Positions 26,996 through 36,626 of a DNA stretch of 64,000 nt are shown here, piece by piece. The stretch is from Hyphomicrobiales bacterium (GTDB lineage Bacteria > Pseudomonadota > Alphaproteobacteria > Rhizobiales > Rhizobiaceae). The translations under genes and the position numbers were made by a program. The notes below the pieces were generated by a model, which searched no databases, was not told the DNA's origin, and saw only the letters and a list, made by a program, of their open reading frames with translations. Each line of letters begins with the position of its first letter. The stretch's first letter is position 1. The stretch is taken from NCBI GenBank assembly GCA_900472395.1, contig UCHV01000011.1:81806-145805 (forward strand). Direction: 5' to 3'.

Positions 26996-28186
26996 ATGCG
27001 TTACACTGCCTCGCCCAAGTTGTTTGCGGCCGGAACTGCCCTGTTTGCTTTTACCACCCCTGCTCTGGCGCTGGACGGGAACGATCTCGTCAAGAAGCTC
27101 AACACCGCCCTGAACTTCCAGGACGGCATGGGCATCATCGCCGGCTCGATCACCGTCGACGGATCGGATGTAACGCTTGCCGACAGCCGCTTTGAAGCCG
27201 GCAACGGTCAGGGCAGCGTGCCGCTCGGCACCATCGAACTGGAAGGCGTCGAGGAAGATGCCGGCGCATACAAGATCGAGACCGTGTCTTTCGAAGACAT
27301 CAACATCACGGACGACAAGTTCGCCGCGACCGCCTCTGATCTTTCGATCTCCGACATGCGCATTCCCGCAAGCTCGGCCGGCGACACCACCGATGCCGTG
27401 CTGTTCTACGGCGAGGCCACTGCCGGCACCATCGAGATCAAGGTCGACGGCAAGAGCGTGGCATCGATCGGTTCTTCCAAGATGACCAGCGAAGTCGCAA
27501 ACGACAAGAAGTCGCTGAAGTTCGACGTTCAGGTTGCCGATATCAAGGGCGACCTCAGCACGGTCGAGGATGCCGAGGCACGCAAGACCATCGATGAGCT
27601 GGGCATCAACGAAATCGACGGCAATATCAGCATGACCGGCAGCTGGGATTTGACTTCGGGCACGCTGGCGACCGATGAATATGCGTTCGACTTTGACAAT
27701 ATCGGCCGCCTGAACATGGCATTCAGCCTGTCGGGCTACACGCTCGATTTCATGCGCTCCGTTCAGGAAGCAGCGAAGAAGGCGCAGGAAAACGCGCATG
27801 ACGAACAGGCACAGCAGGCAGCAGGCCTCGCCATGCTCGGCCTGATCCAGCAGCTGAGCTTCAACAGCGCGGAAATCCGTTTCGACGACGACGGCATCAC
27901 CACGAAGGCACTCGACGTTGCCGCCAAGAAGCAGGGCACGACCGGCGACCAGCTGGCGCAGATGATCAAGGCCATGGCGCCGATGATGCTTGCCCAGTAC
28001 AACATGCCGGAACTGCAGAAGGCTCTGAGCGAGGCGCTTAACACCTATCTCGACAAGCCGGGCAGCTTCACGATCAGCGCAAAGCCGGAAAAATCGGTTC
28101 CGGTTCCGACGATCATGGGTGCAGCCATGGCGGCACCGAACACGATCCCGCAGGTTCTCGGCGTCAAGGTGACCGCGAACGACTAA
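26996..28186 (+). CDS. hypothetical periplasmic protein, YfbU/DUF945-like style repeats
   Basis: A 396-residue exported protein: signal peptide at 1-22 (ending TPALA), then a long beta-rich region with repeated Asp/Ser/Gly patterns (for example IASSKM and KGDLSTVED) and a helical stretch with KAQENAHDEQAQQAAG. No cysteines are apparent and the charge is acidic. GAGGAG lies 7 bases before the ATG. A strong terminator follows. No family is certain; the name reflects only its style (large periplasmic, beta-rich). Confidence 0.65.
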   Translation: MRYTASPKLFAAGTALFAFTTPALALDGNDLVKKLNTALNFQDGMGIIAGSITVDGSDVTLADSRFEAGNGQGSVPLGTIELEGVEEDAGAYKIETVSFEDINITDDKFAATASDLSISDMRIPASSAGDTTDAVLFYGEATAGTIEIKVDGKSVASIGSSKMTSEVANDKKSLKFDVQVADIKGDLSTVEDAEARKTIDELGINEIDGNISMTGSWDLTSGTLATDEYAFDFDNIGRLNMAFSLSGYTLDFMRSVQEAAKKAQENAHDEQAQQAAGLAMLGLIQQLSFNSAEIRFDDDGITTKALDVAAKKQGTTGDQLAQMIKAMAPMMLAQYNMPELQKALSEALNTYLDKPGSFTISAKPEKSVPVPTIMGAAMAAPNTIPQVLGVKVTAND

Positions 28187-28210
28187 GAACTTTGGGGCAA
28201 CCCGGTTTCA

Positions 28211-28238
28211 GAAGCCCGGCAGGTGACTGCCGGGCTTC
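28211..28238. terminator. bidirectional terminator
   Basis: A perfect 12-bp stem (GAAGCCCGGCAG / CTGCCGGGCTTC) with a GTGA loop, followed by TTTTTG on the plus side. It separates the periplasmic-protein gene from the convergent SulP gene, whose stop is 9 bases further on. Confidence 0.85.
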
Positions 28239-28246
28239 TTTTTGTT

Positions 28247-29734
28247 TCAGTGCGCCGCTGACGGGCTGAATGAGGCATGTTCCTTGTCATGCAGGGCAAA
28301 ACGATCGATCATGTTCGCACTTGCCTCGTTGACGCCGGCGACATCGACCTCAACGCCGCGATGGCGGAATTTCAGGACGACCTGATCAAGCGCGCCAACG
28401 GCGGAAATATCCCAAAGATGCGCGCGGGTGACATCGATGACGATGCGCTCCGGCGTTTCCGTGAAATCGAAACCGCCGACAAAGGCCTGCGCCGAGGCGA
28501 AGAAGATTTCGCCCTCGACCCTATATGTGCGCAGCTTCCCGTCTTCCGAGAGTTCCTTCGAGACGCGGAACATGCGGGCAACCTTGCCGGCGAAAAAGAC
28601 ACCGGACAAAAGCACGCCGACAATGACGCCCTTGGACAGATCATGCGTGGCAAGGACGACGGCGACCGTGGCGAGCATGACGATGGATGACGTGCCGGGA
28701 TGGCGCTTCAGGTCAACGATCGATTTCCACGAAAACGTGTTGATCGAAACCATGATCATGACGGCCACCAGGGCGGCGACCGGTACGACACGCAGAATGT
28801 CGTCCAGCACCAGAAGCAGGACGAGAAGGAAGGCGCCGGACACGAATGTGGACAGACGGCCGCGACCACCGGACGACACGTTGATGACCGACTGGCCGAT
28901 CATGGCGCAGCCGCCCATGCCGCCGAAAAGAGCCGAGACAATGTTGCCTGTGCCCTGGCCGATGCACTCCTGGCTCTTGTTGCTTGTCGTATCCGTCATG
29001 TCATCGACGATCTGGGCCGTCAGCAGCGATTCCAGCAGGCCGACGGCGGCAAGTGCGAGCGAATACGGGAAGATGATTTGCAGAGTTTCGAAGGTAAACG
29101 GCACCTGCGGCCAGACGAAATCCGGCAGCGATGTCGGCATGGCGCCGAGATCGGCGACCGTCTTCACCTCCACGCCAAACACGAGAACGCCGATGGTAAC
29201 GACCGCGATGGCGACCAGTGGCGAAGGCACCGCCTTGGTGAGGTAGGGGAAGAGATAGATTATCGCCAGCCCGACCGCGATCAGCGCGTAGGTGATGTGG
29301 GGAACATTTGTGAGTTCCGGCAGCTGCGCCATGAAGATGAGGATGGCCAGCGCATTGACGAAGCCGGTCATTACCGATTTCGAGACATAACGCATCAGCC
29401 TGCCGAGCTTCAGGAGACCTGCAATGATCTGCAGGACGCCCATCAGCAGGGTGGCGGCAAACAGATACTGGATGCCGTGATCACGCACCAGCGGTGCCAT
29501 GAGAACGGCGGTGGCGGCGGTGGCGGCGGAGATCATCGCCGGACGGCCACCGCAAATGGCGGTGACACAGGCGATCAGCACCGATGCGAACAGGCCGACG
29601 GCGGGATCGACACCGGCAATGACGGAAAAGCCGACGGCTTCGGGAATGAGCGCGAGAGCAACGACGATACCGGAGAGGATATCGCCGCGGATGTTGGAAA
29701 ACCACTCACGGCGGTAGGTAGACAATGAGATCAT
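28247..29734 (-). CDS. SulP-family anion permease with STAS domain
   Basis: A 495-residue transporter: about ten to twelve membrane helices (residues about 20-390) with the SulP core [29 protein letters not shown], and a C-terminal STAS domain (about 400-485, [35 protein letters not shown]). Such proteins carry sulfate, bicarbonate or dicarboxylates; the gene's own leader (29735-29880) is structured and may be sulfate-linked. The ATG at 29734 is preferred over the one at 29854, since the latter would overlap the leader hairpins. Confidence 0.9.
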   Translation of the reverse strand: MISLSTYRREWFSNIRGDILSGIVVALALIPEAVGFSVIAGVDPAVGLFASVLIACVTAICGGRPAMISAATAATAVLMAPLVRDHGIQYLFAATLLMGVLQIIAGLLKLGRLMRYVSKSVMTGFVNALAILIFMAQLPELTNVPHITYALIAVGLAIIYLFPYLTKAVPSPLVAIAVVTIGVLVFGVEVKTVADLGAMPTSLPDFVWPQVPFTFETLQIIFPYSLALAAVGLLESLLTAQIVDDMTDTTSNKSQECIGQGTGNIVSALFGGMGGCAMIGQSVINVSSGGRGRLSTFVSGAFLLVLLLVLDDILRVVPVAALVAVMIMVSINTFSWKSIVDLKRHPGTSSIVMLATVAVVLATHDLSKGVIVGVLLSGVFFAGKVARMFRVSKELSEDGKLRTYRVEGEIFFASAQAFVGGFDFTETPERIVIDVTRAHLWDISAVGALDQVVLKFRHRGVEVDVAGVNEASANMIDRFALHDKEHASFSPSAAH

Positions 29735-29880
29735 GGGTGCAAGATTTTTCGCAAATGGGAGCGCATCCGCCGGGAGACAATCCTGGTGTGACTGATGTCT
29801 GGATAAAGGCTGATGCTTTGCGTTGTCCGGCGGATCGGCGGCCGGAAGAGCCACTCGGGAGTTTCACCCGAGTCCTTGTG
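29735..29880 (-). promoter_or_regulatory. structured leader RNA of the SulP gene, possible riboregulator
   Basis: On the minus strand two hairpins precede the gene: ACTCGGG / CCCGAGT (29853-29873, 7-base loop) and TCCGGC / GCCGGA (29826-29846, 9-base loop). A second, exclusive pairing exists: the segment at 29827-29835 is perfectly complementary (9 bp) to 29765-29773, close to the SulP start. Forming one structure would break the other. That is the hallmark of a regulatory switch. From memory an alphaproteobacterial sulfate-transporter leader motif called sul1 has been described; I could not check whether this is it. Confidence 0.55.
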
Positions 29881-29985
29881 GTGAAGGAGCTATAGCCGCG
29901 AATTGGGCAAATGCCAAGTGCAGGATGTGGCTCTGTGGGACGGAGGTATTTGCGGGTAGGATGCGCCGGGGATTTTGGGGGATGG

Positions 29986-30225
29986 ATGACGATGGATGAT
30001 CGAAGCAAGTTGGTCAACAATGAACGGCTAAAGCTGCTGGCGACTTTTCTGAACGGGCTTGGAATAACGATGTTTGCAGTTGGCGCGCTGGCACCGCTGG
30101 TTTCGAGTATGGATAAGCCGAGCGGCCTTAGCAGCGGCGCAGCGCTGACTCTGCTTGTTTGCTTTCTCGGCTCTTGCAGCCTACATTATGGAGCAAGCAC
30201 GGTTCTCAAGGGATTGCGACCATGA
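29986..30225 (+). CDS. 79-aa membrane protein, first gene of a two-gene unit
   Basis: A short protein with two hydrophobic segments (about residues 15-37, KLLATFLNGLGITMFAVGALAPL, split here; and about 48-66) separated by a polar turn with KPSGLSSG. That gives a hairpin membrane topology. A GGGGGATGG stretch precedes the ATG at 29986, and an ATG at 29992 is possible. Its stop overlaps the next ATG by four bases (ATGA), so the two are probably translationally coupled. Divergent from the SulP gene. Family not recognised. Confidence 0.6.
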   Translation: MTMDDRSKLVNNERLKLLATFLNGLGITMFAVGALAPLVSSMDKPSGLSSGAALTLLVCFLGSCSLHYGASTVLKGLRP

Positions 30226-30335
30226 CGACTGATCAGGTCATTGCCATATTGAGCGTTCCGGTTGGCGGCCTGTTGATCGGGCTTTGGGGACTTTATTTCG
30301 CACGCAGCATAAACAAAGAAGGCCGGAAACGCTGA
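30222..30335 (+). CDS. 37-aa membrane micropeptide, second gene of the unit
   Basis: A 37-residue frame with one hydrophobic helix (about 5-26, QVIAILSVPVGGLLIGLWGLYF) and a basic tail ending EGRKR. Its start overlaps the preceding gene's stop (ATGA). Single-span peptides of this form often act with the neighbouring membrane protein. The overlap and clean hydrophobic profile support a real gene, but no function is known. Confidence 0.5.
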   Translation: MTTDQVIAILSVPVGGLLIGLWGLYFARSINKEGRKR

Positions 30336-30378
30336 CGCGATCCCGACCCTCTTGTTCAACTCACAGACATCAAGCAAA

Positions 30379-30717
30379 TCATTCCAGAACCTGGATGACG
30401 GTATGGGTCTGCGGATCGACGATCACGCGGCGTTCGTTGACGATGGTATAGCCGTAATCGTTATATCCTTCGACGGGACGGACCTCGACGCTTTCCGGCA
30501 GGACGCGGCCAACGAGGACGTCGCCTTCATAGGGGATCGAATCCATCGGCTCCTGCTCCATGACGTAGGTGCGGACTTCTCCGGGAAGAACATGAGTGGT
30601 CGAGTGCGTGACGACCGGATCGGCCGGCTGCTGTTCGATGATGACGGTGCTCTGAGCATAAGCCGAAGCCGAAAGAGCGAAAAATGCTGCGGTGGCAGCC
30701 ATTGTGAACTTACGCAT
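30379..30717 (-). CDS. DUF1236 periplasmic protein
   Basis: A 112-residue exported protein with a signal peptide (MRKFTMAATAAFFALSASA, cleavage before YAQ). The mature part, about residues 60-110, matches the DUF1236 pattern (GRVLPESVEVRPVEG, YGYTIVNERRVIVD), common in rhizobial periplasmic proteins of unknown role. GGGAGAAGC precedes the ATG at 30717; the longer reading from 30810 has no leader and is rejected. Confidence 0.85.
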   Translation of the reverse strand: MRKFTMAATAAFFALSASAYAQSTVIIEQQPADPVVTHSTTHVLPGEVRTYVMEQEPMDSIPYEGDVLVGRVLPESVEVRPVEGYNDYGYTIVNERRVIVDPQTHTVIQVLE

Positions 30718-30828
30718 TTTGCTTCTCCCTTGAGCGAATTGCTGGGGTAGAAACACCGATCCTCCAAGATGGTTCCGCTTTGGTTGCTGCCTCATTTGGA
30801 CAGATATCAAGGCAAAATCGCCTTAATA

Positions 30829-30861
30829 CAAAAAAGCCGCCCGGTTTACTTTCGGGCGGCT
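30829..30861 (-). terminator. intrinsic terminator after the second chemoreceptor
   Basis: On the minus strand AGCCGCCCG / CGGGCGGCT forms a 9-bp stem with a 9-base loop, followed by TTTTTTG. It lies 24 bases past the chemoreceptor stop and separates it from the DUF1236 gene. Confidence 0.85.
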
Positions 30862-30885
30862 CGGTCATCTTCAAGTACCCTGCAT

Positions 30886-32988
30886 TCAGGCGGCGCGAGT
30901 TTCGCGAAACGCCTGCGCATCTTCATGTGCCAGCCTGAACATGCCAACCAGATCTCGCAGGCGCTGGGCCTCATTCATGAGAAGCGCGCTGGCGGCATTG
31001 TTTTCTTCGACCATGGCAGCGTTCTGCTGGGTGTTCTGGTCAAGCAGGTTAACGGCTGTGTTGATCTCGCCAAGGCCGGTCGATTGCTCGCGGGCAGAAA
31101 GAGCGATTGCCTCTACCTCGACATTGATCGCTTCGACGCGGGTGCCGATACCCGTCAGCGCCTCGCCAGTTTCACGGACCGAGCGCACACCGTCCTTCAC
31201 CTCGACGCCCGACACGCGGATCAGCTCCTTGATCTCGCGGGCGGCATCGGCGGAACGGCCTGCAAGCGCGCGCACTTCCTGCGCCACTACGGCAAAACCA
31301 CGCCCGGCCTCCCCTGCCCGCGCCGCCTCGACGCCGGCATTGAGCGCCAGAAGATTGGTCTGGAAGGCGATCTCGTCGATGACACCGATAATGCCGGCGA
31401 TGCGTGAAGACGAAGCTTCGATGCGGCTCATGGCTTCAAGTGCTTCGGTGACCTTCAGGCGCGTATCGGCAGCCGATGCGTTCGCCTCGGTGGCGATGCG
31501 GTTGGCTTCCTGCGAGCGTCGCGCCGAATTGCCCACATTGGCGGTGATCTGTTCCAGTGCCGATGCCGTTTCCTCCAGCGAGGCGGCCTGCTGTTCCGTG
31601 CGGCTGGAAAGATCATGGGCGCTGCCGGCAATCTCGCGGCTGCCGCCTTCGATCGAATGGCTGGCATGAGCGATTGCCGCCATGACTTCTCCCAGACGCG
31701 CCACCGTCTGGTTGAGGTCGCTGCGCAGGCTTTCGAAATCCGGCGCAAAGGGTTCATCAAGTTCGAAAGCCAGATCACCGGCAGCGAGACGGCGCAGGCC
31801 TTCCGCCAATCCCTCCGTTGCCTGCATCAGGCGGGCGCGGGCTTCTGCCTCGGCCTGCCGCTGCAGACGAACACGTTCGCCTTCCGCATTAACCCGTGCT
31901 TGAGCGGCCTCTTCTTCCAGACGACAGTTGGCGATCGCGGCTTCCCGAAAGGTATCGAGTGCGCCGGCCATGGCGCCGAATTCGTTTCGACAATTCAAAG
32001 ATGGGATGATGAGTGCCGTCTCGCCGCCCGCAAGCTTGCGCATGGCAGCGGTCATGGCCACGACCGGACGGGTGATGGAGCGACCGATCAACCAGACACC
32101 GAGGCCGAGCGCGGCAATGGCGGCGAGAACCAGGCCGGCAGCGATCATCAGGTTACGCTCGGCAACACGCGTATTCTCGGCAAGCGTTGCTTCGCGTTTG
32201 ACTTCGTAAGCTGCGCTGACTGCCTGAACCTGCGGTTCCAGTGCCTCGTAAGTGGAAGATACATCCTTCTGGGCCTGCGCCTCCTTCAGGCTGGCTTCTG
32301 CGTAGAACCGGAAGGCGGAGCGATACACTTCCAGCGCGTCCAGCACACGGCTGCGCTGCGCGCCGGGTCGAAACGCTTCCTTCACGAGCACAATAAAGGT
32401 TTCGGATTCGGCTGCATGCTTTTGCAGATAGGAGGAATCGCCGCGCAGCATGAAATCCTTCTCATGTCGGCGCAGCATCAGCATGCTGGCGCGGATGCGA
32501 GCTTCCTCAACGGCTTCGAGCCGGTTCTCGATGGAATGAACAGCGGAGCGCATGGCGCCTTGCAGACCGTTATCCTGATCGAGGCCGAGTTCCTGGTTAT
32601 TCTTGATCAGCGTTGCAAACGCCTCTTCGTAAGCGGTCAGGCCCATTCCGAGCCCATTGAGCTGGCCTGCAAGCTCCGGGCTTGCCTTCGCCTGCAGGCT
32701 GGCAAGAACGGTGCGGATGTCCACCAGCGCGGACTGAAATTTGGCAGTCGCGGCGATATCCTTGTTCAGCAGGAAATACTGCTCCCACAACAGGCTGTCG
32801 CGAACGCTGGCCGACATGGCCGCAACCTCGGCCTGTCTTTGGGTAAGCGCATCGGCGGTGGTGCGATAACCTTGTTCGATCTGACGTTGGACGACGAAAA
32901 TGGCGGCGATGGCGATGATGCCGGCAAAAGCCATGACGGCGAGAAGCAATACGCGCTGAGAAATTCGAAGATTTGAAAAGAACGACAA
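30886..32988 (-). CDS. methyl-accepting chemotaxis protein, HBM-type sensor
   Basis: A 700-residue chemoreceptor. TM1 (about 11-33) is followed by a long helical periplasmic region of about 240 residues (helical bimodular style), TM2 at about 280-303, a HAMP domain, coiled coils and the signalling tip ([13 protein letters not shown]). It ends REAxAxx-like (AFRETRAA) and lacks the CheR/CheB pentapeptide present in the first receptor. The start is probably TTG at 32988, 8 bases from a GGGGG motif, giving SFFSNLRISQRV; TTG at 32994 is the alternative. There is no ATG near the N-terminus. Confidence 0.85.
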   Translation of the reverse strand: MSFFSNLRISQRVLLLAVMAFAGIIAIAAIFVVQRQIEQGYRTTADALTQRQAEVAAMSASVRDSLLWEQYFLLNKDIAATAKFQSALVDIRTVLASLQAKASPELAGQLNGLGMGLTAYEEAFATLIKNNQELGLDQDNGLQGAMRSAVHSIENRLEAVEEARIRASMLMLRRHEKDFMLRGDSSYLQKHAAESETFIVLVKEAFRPGAQRSRVLDALEVYRSAFRFYAEASLKEAQAQKDVSSTYEALEPQVQAVSAAYEVKREATLAENTRVAERNLMIAAGLVLAAIAALGLGVWLIGRSITRPVVAMTAAMRKLAGGETALIIPSLNCRNEFGAMAGALDTFREAAIANCRLEEEAAQARVNAEGERVRLQRQAEAEARARLMQATEGLAEGLRRLAAGDLAFELDEPFAPDFESLRSDLNQTVARLGEVMAAIAHASHSIEGGSREIAGSAHDLSSRTEQQAASLEETASALEQITANVGNSARRSQEANRIATEANASAADTRLKVTEALEAMSRIEASSSRIAGIIGVIDEIAFQTNLLALNAGVEAARAGEAGRGFAVVAQEVRALAGRSADAAREIKELIRVSGVEVKDGVRSVRETGEALTGIGTRVEAINVEVEAIALSAREQSTGLGEINTAVNLLDQNTQQNAAMVEENNAASALLMNEAQRLRDLVGMFRLAHEDAQAFRETRAA

Positions 32989-33115
32989 GTGCAAAACCCC
33001 CGAGGCAACTAAATTTTGCCAGCGTTCTGCATGGAGAGCCTTTAACGAAGCTTCAAACCTGATGTGAAATTACAATGACATTTTCATGACGGTGGATATC
33101 CCTACCGCCGATAAA

Positions 33116-33139
33116 CAAACGGCGACCCGAAGGTCGCCG
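33116..33139 (-). terminator. terminator after aspS
   Basis: Stem CGGCGACC / GGTCGCCG with a stable TTCG loop (minus strand), followed by TTTGTTTATC. It lies 37 bases after the aspS stop. The T-run is short, so strength is moderate. Confidence 0.6.
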
Positions 33140-33175
33140 CTGCAATACTCGATAAATACTCACCTTTTCTGGTGA

Positions 33176-34966
33176 TCAGTCTTTCTTGACCGGCGGGATC
33201 GGGCGGATCGCCAGTTCGCGCAGCTGTGCCGGCTGGGCTTCCGAAGGCGCCCCCATCAGAAGGTCCTGTGCCTGCTGGTTCATCGGGAACAGCGTGATTT
33301 CGCGCAGGTTCTTCGCACCGGTCAAAAGCATGACCACGCGATCGACACCGGCTGCCATGCCGCCGTGCGGAGGCGCACCGTACTGGAAGGCGCGGTAGAG
33401 GCCGCCAAAGCGGTCTTCCACGTCCTGCTGGGAAAGGCCGACCATTTCGAAGGCCTTGACCATGACTTCCGGCAGCTGGTTACGGATCGAACCCGAGGCG
33501 ATTTCAAAGCCGTTGCAGACCATGTCGTACTGGTAGGCCTTGATCGTCAGCGGATCCTGGTTTTCCAGCGCGTCGAGGCCGCCCTGCGGCATCGAGAACG
33601 GATTGTGAGCGAAGTCGATCTTCTTGTCTTCTTCGTTATATTCGAAGAACGGGAAGTCGACGATCCAGCACAAAGCGAACTGGTCCTTGTTGGCGAGACC
33701 CAGTTCGTCGGCAGCGCGGTTACGGGCTTCGCCTGCGAACTTGTAGAACTTTTCCGGTTCGCCGGCGACGAAGAAGCAGGCGTCGCCCGCTTCAAGGCCA
33801 AGCTGTGCGGCAATCGCTGCGGTGCGCTCTTCGCCGATGTTCTTGGCAAGCGGACCCGAACCGGCAACCTTGCCCTCTTCTTCCTTCCAGAAGATGTAAC
33901 CGAGGCCCGGCTGACCCTGCTGCTGTGCCCAGACGTTCATGCGGTCGCAGAATGCGCGGGAACCGCCGGTCTTGGCCGGGATCGCCCAGACTTCGACCTT
34001 CGGGTTGGACGCGATCATACCGGCAAACACCTTGAAGCCGGAGCCGGCAAAGTGTTCGGTAACGGCCTGCATTTCGATCGGGTTACGCAGATCCGGCTTG
34101 TCGGAACCGTATTTGCGGATCGCAACGTCATAAGGAATGCGCGGGAATTCCTGGGTGACCGGCTTGCCTTCGGCGAACTCTTCGAAGATGCCGCGCATCA
34201 CCGGCTCCATCGTTTCCCAGACTTCTTCCTGGGTCACGAAGCTCATTTCGAGGTCGAGCTGGTAAAATTCGCCCGGCAGGCGGTCGGCGCGCGGGTCTTC
34301 ATCACGGAAGCACGGCGCGATCTGGAAATAACGGTCGAAACCGGCAACCATCATCAGCTGCTTGTACTGCTGCGGCGCCTGCGGCAGGGCGAAGAACTTG
34401 CCGGGGTGAATACGCGACGGCACGAGGAAGTCGCGCGCGCCTTCCGGCGAAGATGCCGTCAGGATCGGCGTCGAATATTCGGTGAAACCGCCTGAGGTCA
34501 TTTCGCGGCGCATGGCGGCGATGATCTGGGTGCGCTTGACGATGTTCTTGTGCAGCGTTTCGCGGCGCAGGTCGAGGAAGCGATACTTCAGGCGCACGTC
34601 TTCCGGATATTCCGGCTCGCCGAAGACCGGCAGTGGCAATTCCTTGGCAGCGGAAAGCACTTCGATTTCCTTGGCGTAAAGTTCGATTTCGCCAGTCGCC
34701 ATGTTCTTGTTGACGGTGTCTTCCGAGCGCGCCTTGACCACGCCATCGATGCGGATGACCCATTCGCCGCGGACGATTTCGGCCGACTTGAAGGCAGGGC
34801 TATCCGGGTCGCACACGACCTGGGTCATGCCGTAATGGTCGCGCAGGTCGACGAACAGCACGCCGCCATGGTCACGGACACGATGAACCCAGCCGGAAAT
34901 GCGGACATTGGAGCCGACATCCGACTTGCGGAGGGCTGCGCAGGTATGGCTACGGTAACGGTGCAT
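33176..34966 (-). CDS. aspS: aspartyl-tRNA synthetase
   Basis: A 596-residue class II enzyme that charges tRNA-Asp (and in bacteria lacking AsnRS also tRNA-Asn). It has an N-terminal OB-fold anticodon-binding domain (about 20-110), the class II motifs (motif 1 around [14 protein letters not shown], motif 2 with [15 protein letters not shown], motif 3 near [11 protein letters not shown]) and the bacterial GAD insertion domain. The ATG at 34966 gives the family start [16 protein letters not shown]; an upstream in-frame ATG adds 15 residues and is not conserved. Confidence 0.95.
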   Translation of the reverse strand: MHRYRSHTCAALRKSDVGSNVRISGWVHRVRDHGGVLFVDLRDHYGMTQVVCDPDSPAFKSAEIVRGEWVIRIDGVVKARSEDTVNKNMATGEIELYAKEIEVLSAAKELPLPVFGEPEYPEDVRLKYRFLDLRRETLHKNIVKRTQIIAAMRREMTSGGFTEYSTPILTASSPEGARDFLVPSRIHPGKFFALPQAPQQYKQLMMVAGFDRYFQIAPCFRDEDPRADRLPGEFYQLDLEMSFVTQEEVWETMEPVMRGIFEEFAEGKPVTQEFPRIPYDVAIRKYGSDKPDLRNPIEMQAVTEHFAGSGFKVFAGMIASNPKVEVWAIPAKTGGSRAFCDRMNVWAQQQGQPGLGYIFWKEEEGKVAGSGPLAKNIGEERTAAIAAQLGLEAGDACFFVAGEPEKFYKFAGEARNRAADELGLANKDQFALCWIVDFPFFEYNEEDKKIDFAHNPFSMPQGGLDALENQDPLTIKAYQYDMVCNGFEIASGSIRNQLPEVMVKAFEMVGLSQQDVEDRFGGLYRAFQYGAPPHGGMAAGVDRVVMLLTGAKNLREITLFPMNQQAQDLLMGAPSEAQPAQLRELAIRPIPPVKKD

Positions 34967-35264
34967 GTCTTTTATCCTGGACTGATGCTTTGAACGGCCT
35001 CGAGGGCACACTAAGCAGCCCGGCCGAAATCATGGAAAATCGGCGCGAAAAGCGCATGGGCAGGCCGATTTGTCAAGGGTTTCGGGGGTAGTGCTGCGCC
35101 TGCGCACAGATATGGAGGGGATGACCACCCGTCGATACCTTGCGAGCGAATGAACCGAAGACGGCCAAAACAGACCATCGAGCATCGTTTCTGGCCTGTT
35201 ATGTACCTTCTCGTCGCGCTAGAAATTCATCAGTTCTTCGCGCAGCGATTCTTTTGGTTCGACC

Positions 35265-36503
35265 ATGTCCCAGATCCGCCCTCTCGTTCCGCTTCTCATC
35301 ACCGCCGGCATCCTGATCGGCGGCAACGGCTTGCAGGGGACATATATCGCTCTGCGGGGTTCCGCCGAGGGTTTTGCCACCTCCACGATCGGCCTGATCG
35401 GCGCAGGTTACAGCATAGGCTTCGCCATCGGCTGTCTTTACGTCACGCGTATCCTGCGCAAGATCGGGCATATCCGTACATTTTCAGCGATGGCCGCGAT
35501 TACCGCCTGCTGCTCGATCCTGCTACCTCTGGTGACGGAGGCATGGTTCTGGTTCGCCATGCGTTTCGTGATCGGCATCACCGTTGCAAGCCTTTTTGCC
35601 ACGGTCGAAAGCTGGATCAACGCCAAGGTGACCAATGAGAACCGGGCGCGCACCCTGTCGGTCTATCGCGTTGTCGATCTTTCCTCGGTGACTTTAGCGC
35701 AATATGTGATCCCGGTCGCCGGCATAGACGGGCCTCTGGTGTTCAGCATCGTGGCCATCGCCATGAGCCTGTCGCTGGTGCCGATCTCGATTGCCGACAA
35801 ATCCAGCCCTTCGCCGCCGGAAGCGCTGTCCTTCGATATCCGCGCGGTGTGGCGGATTTCGCCGCTGGCGGTGATCGGCGTCATTGCCGTCGGCCTTTCC
35901 ATGGCGGCATTCCGAAATATTGGGCCGATCTATGCCGCCGAACTCGGCATGAGCATCACGTCTATCGCCACCTTCATGAGCGCCGGCATCATCGGTGGCG
36001 TGGTGCTGCAATATCCGCTGGGGCATTATTCCGACCGGCTGGATCGCCGCCGCGTCATCCTGTGGGCGACGCTCGGCTCGGTCATCACCGGCGCCTATCT
36101 TTCCTTCGGTGCGGGCACCAACGAGACCGCCAACATCATTGGGGTATTCCTGTTCGGGGCGTTTTCCATGCCGCTTTATTCTCTGTGTTCGGCGCATGGC
36201 AACGATCATGCAAAACCGGGAGAACATGCGCTGGTGGCGGCCGGGCTTTTGTTCTTCTGGTCGCTCGGCGCAACCATTGGCCCGCTGCTTGCCTCCGTGC
36301 TTCTGGAGAATTTCGGCCCTCGTGCTTTCTTTGCCTATACCTCGTTCATCTTCATCGGCTTCATGATCTATACGATGGCGCGCATGGGATCGCGGCCACC
36401 GGTGCCGCCTTCGCAACGCCCCGGACGGTTTCGGGCGCTGCTGCGCACATCCGCCTATTTCAACCGGCTGGCGGCGCCTTCCGACGACAAGGACAAGCGT
36501 TAA
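35265..36503 (+). CDS. MFS transporter, YcaD-like paralogue
   Basis: A 412-residue major facilitator of about 12 helices. The loop between helices 8 and 9 reads LQYPLGHYSDRLDRRR, close to the sequence in the transporter at 2252 (LQYPVGRWSDMQDRR), so the two are paralogues from an ancestral duplication or family expansion. The intergenic region of nearly 300 bases before it is shared with the divergent aspS. Substrate unknown. Confidence 0.85.
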   Translation: MSQIRPLVPLLITAGILIGGNGLQGTYIALRGSAEGFATSTIGLIGAGYSIGFAIGCLYVTRILRKIGHIRTFSAMAAITACCSILLPLVTEAWFWFAMRFVIGITVASLFATVESWINAKVTNENRARTLSVYRVVDLSSVTLAQYVIPVAGIDGPLVFSIVAIAMSLSLVPISIADKSSPSPPEALSFDIRAVWRISPLAVIGVIAVGLSMAAFRNIGPIYAAELGMSITSIATFMSAGIIGGVVLQYPLGHYSDRLDRRRVILWATLGSVITGAYLSFGAGTNETANIIGVFLFGAFSMPLYSLCSAHGNDHAKPGEHALVAAGLLFFWSLGATIGPLLASVLLENFGPRAFFAYTSFIFIGFMIYTMARMGSRPPVPPSQRPGRFRALLRTSAYFNRLAAPSDDKDKR

Positions 36504-36626
36504 GGCGGTTCAGAGCGATTTCTCGCAGCTTGGCGGCGCTTTAGCGTCGCATCTTTGCCCCTTCCGGTTGACATATGCCTTTGAAAGGGAAAGGAAGGTT
36601 GATCCTTTTCCCGCCTGACGAAGACC

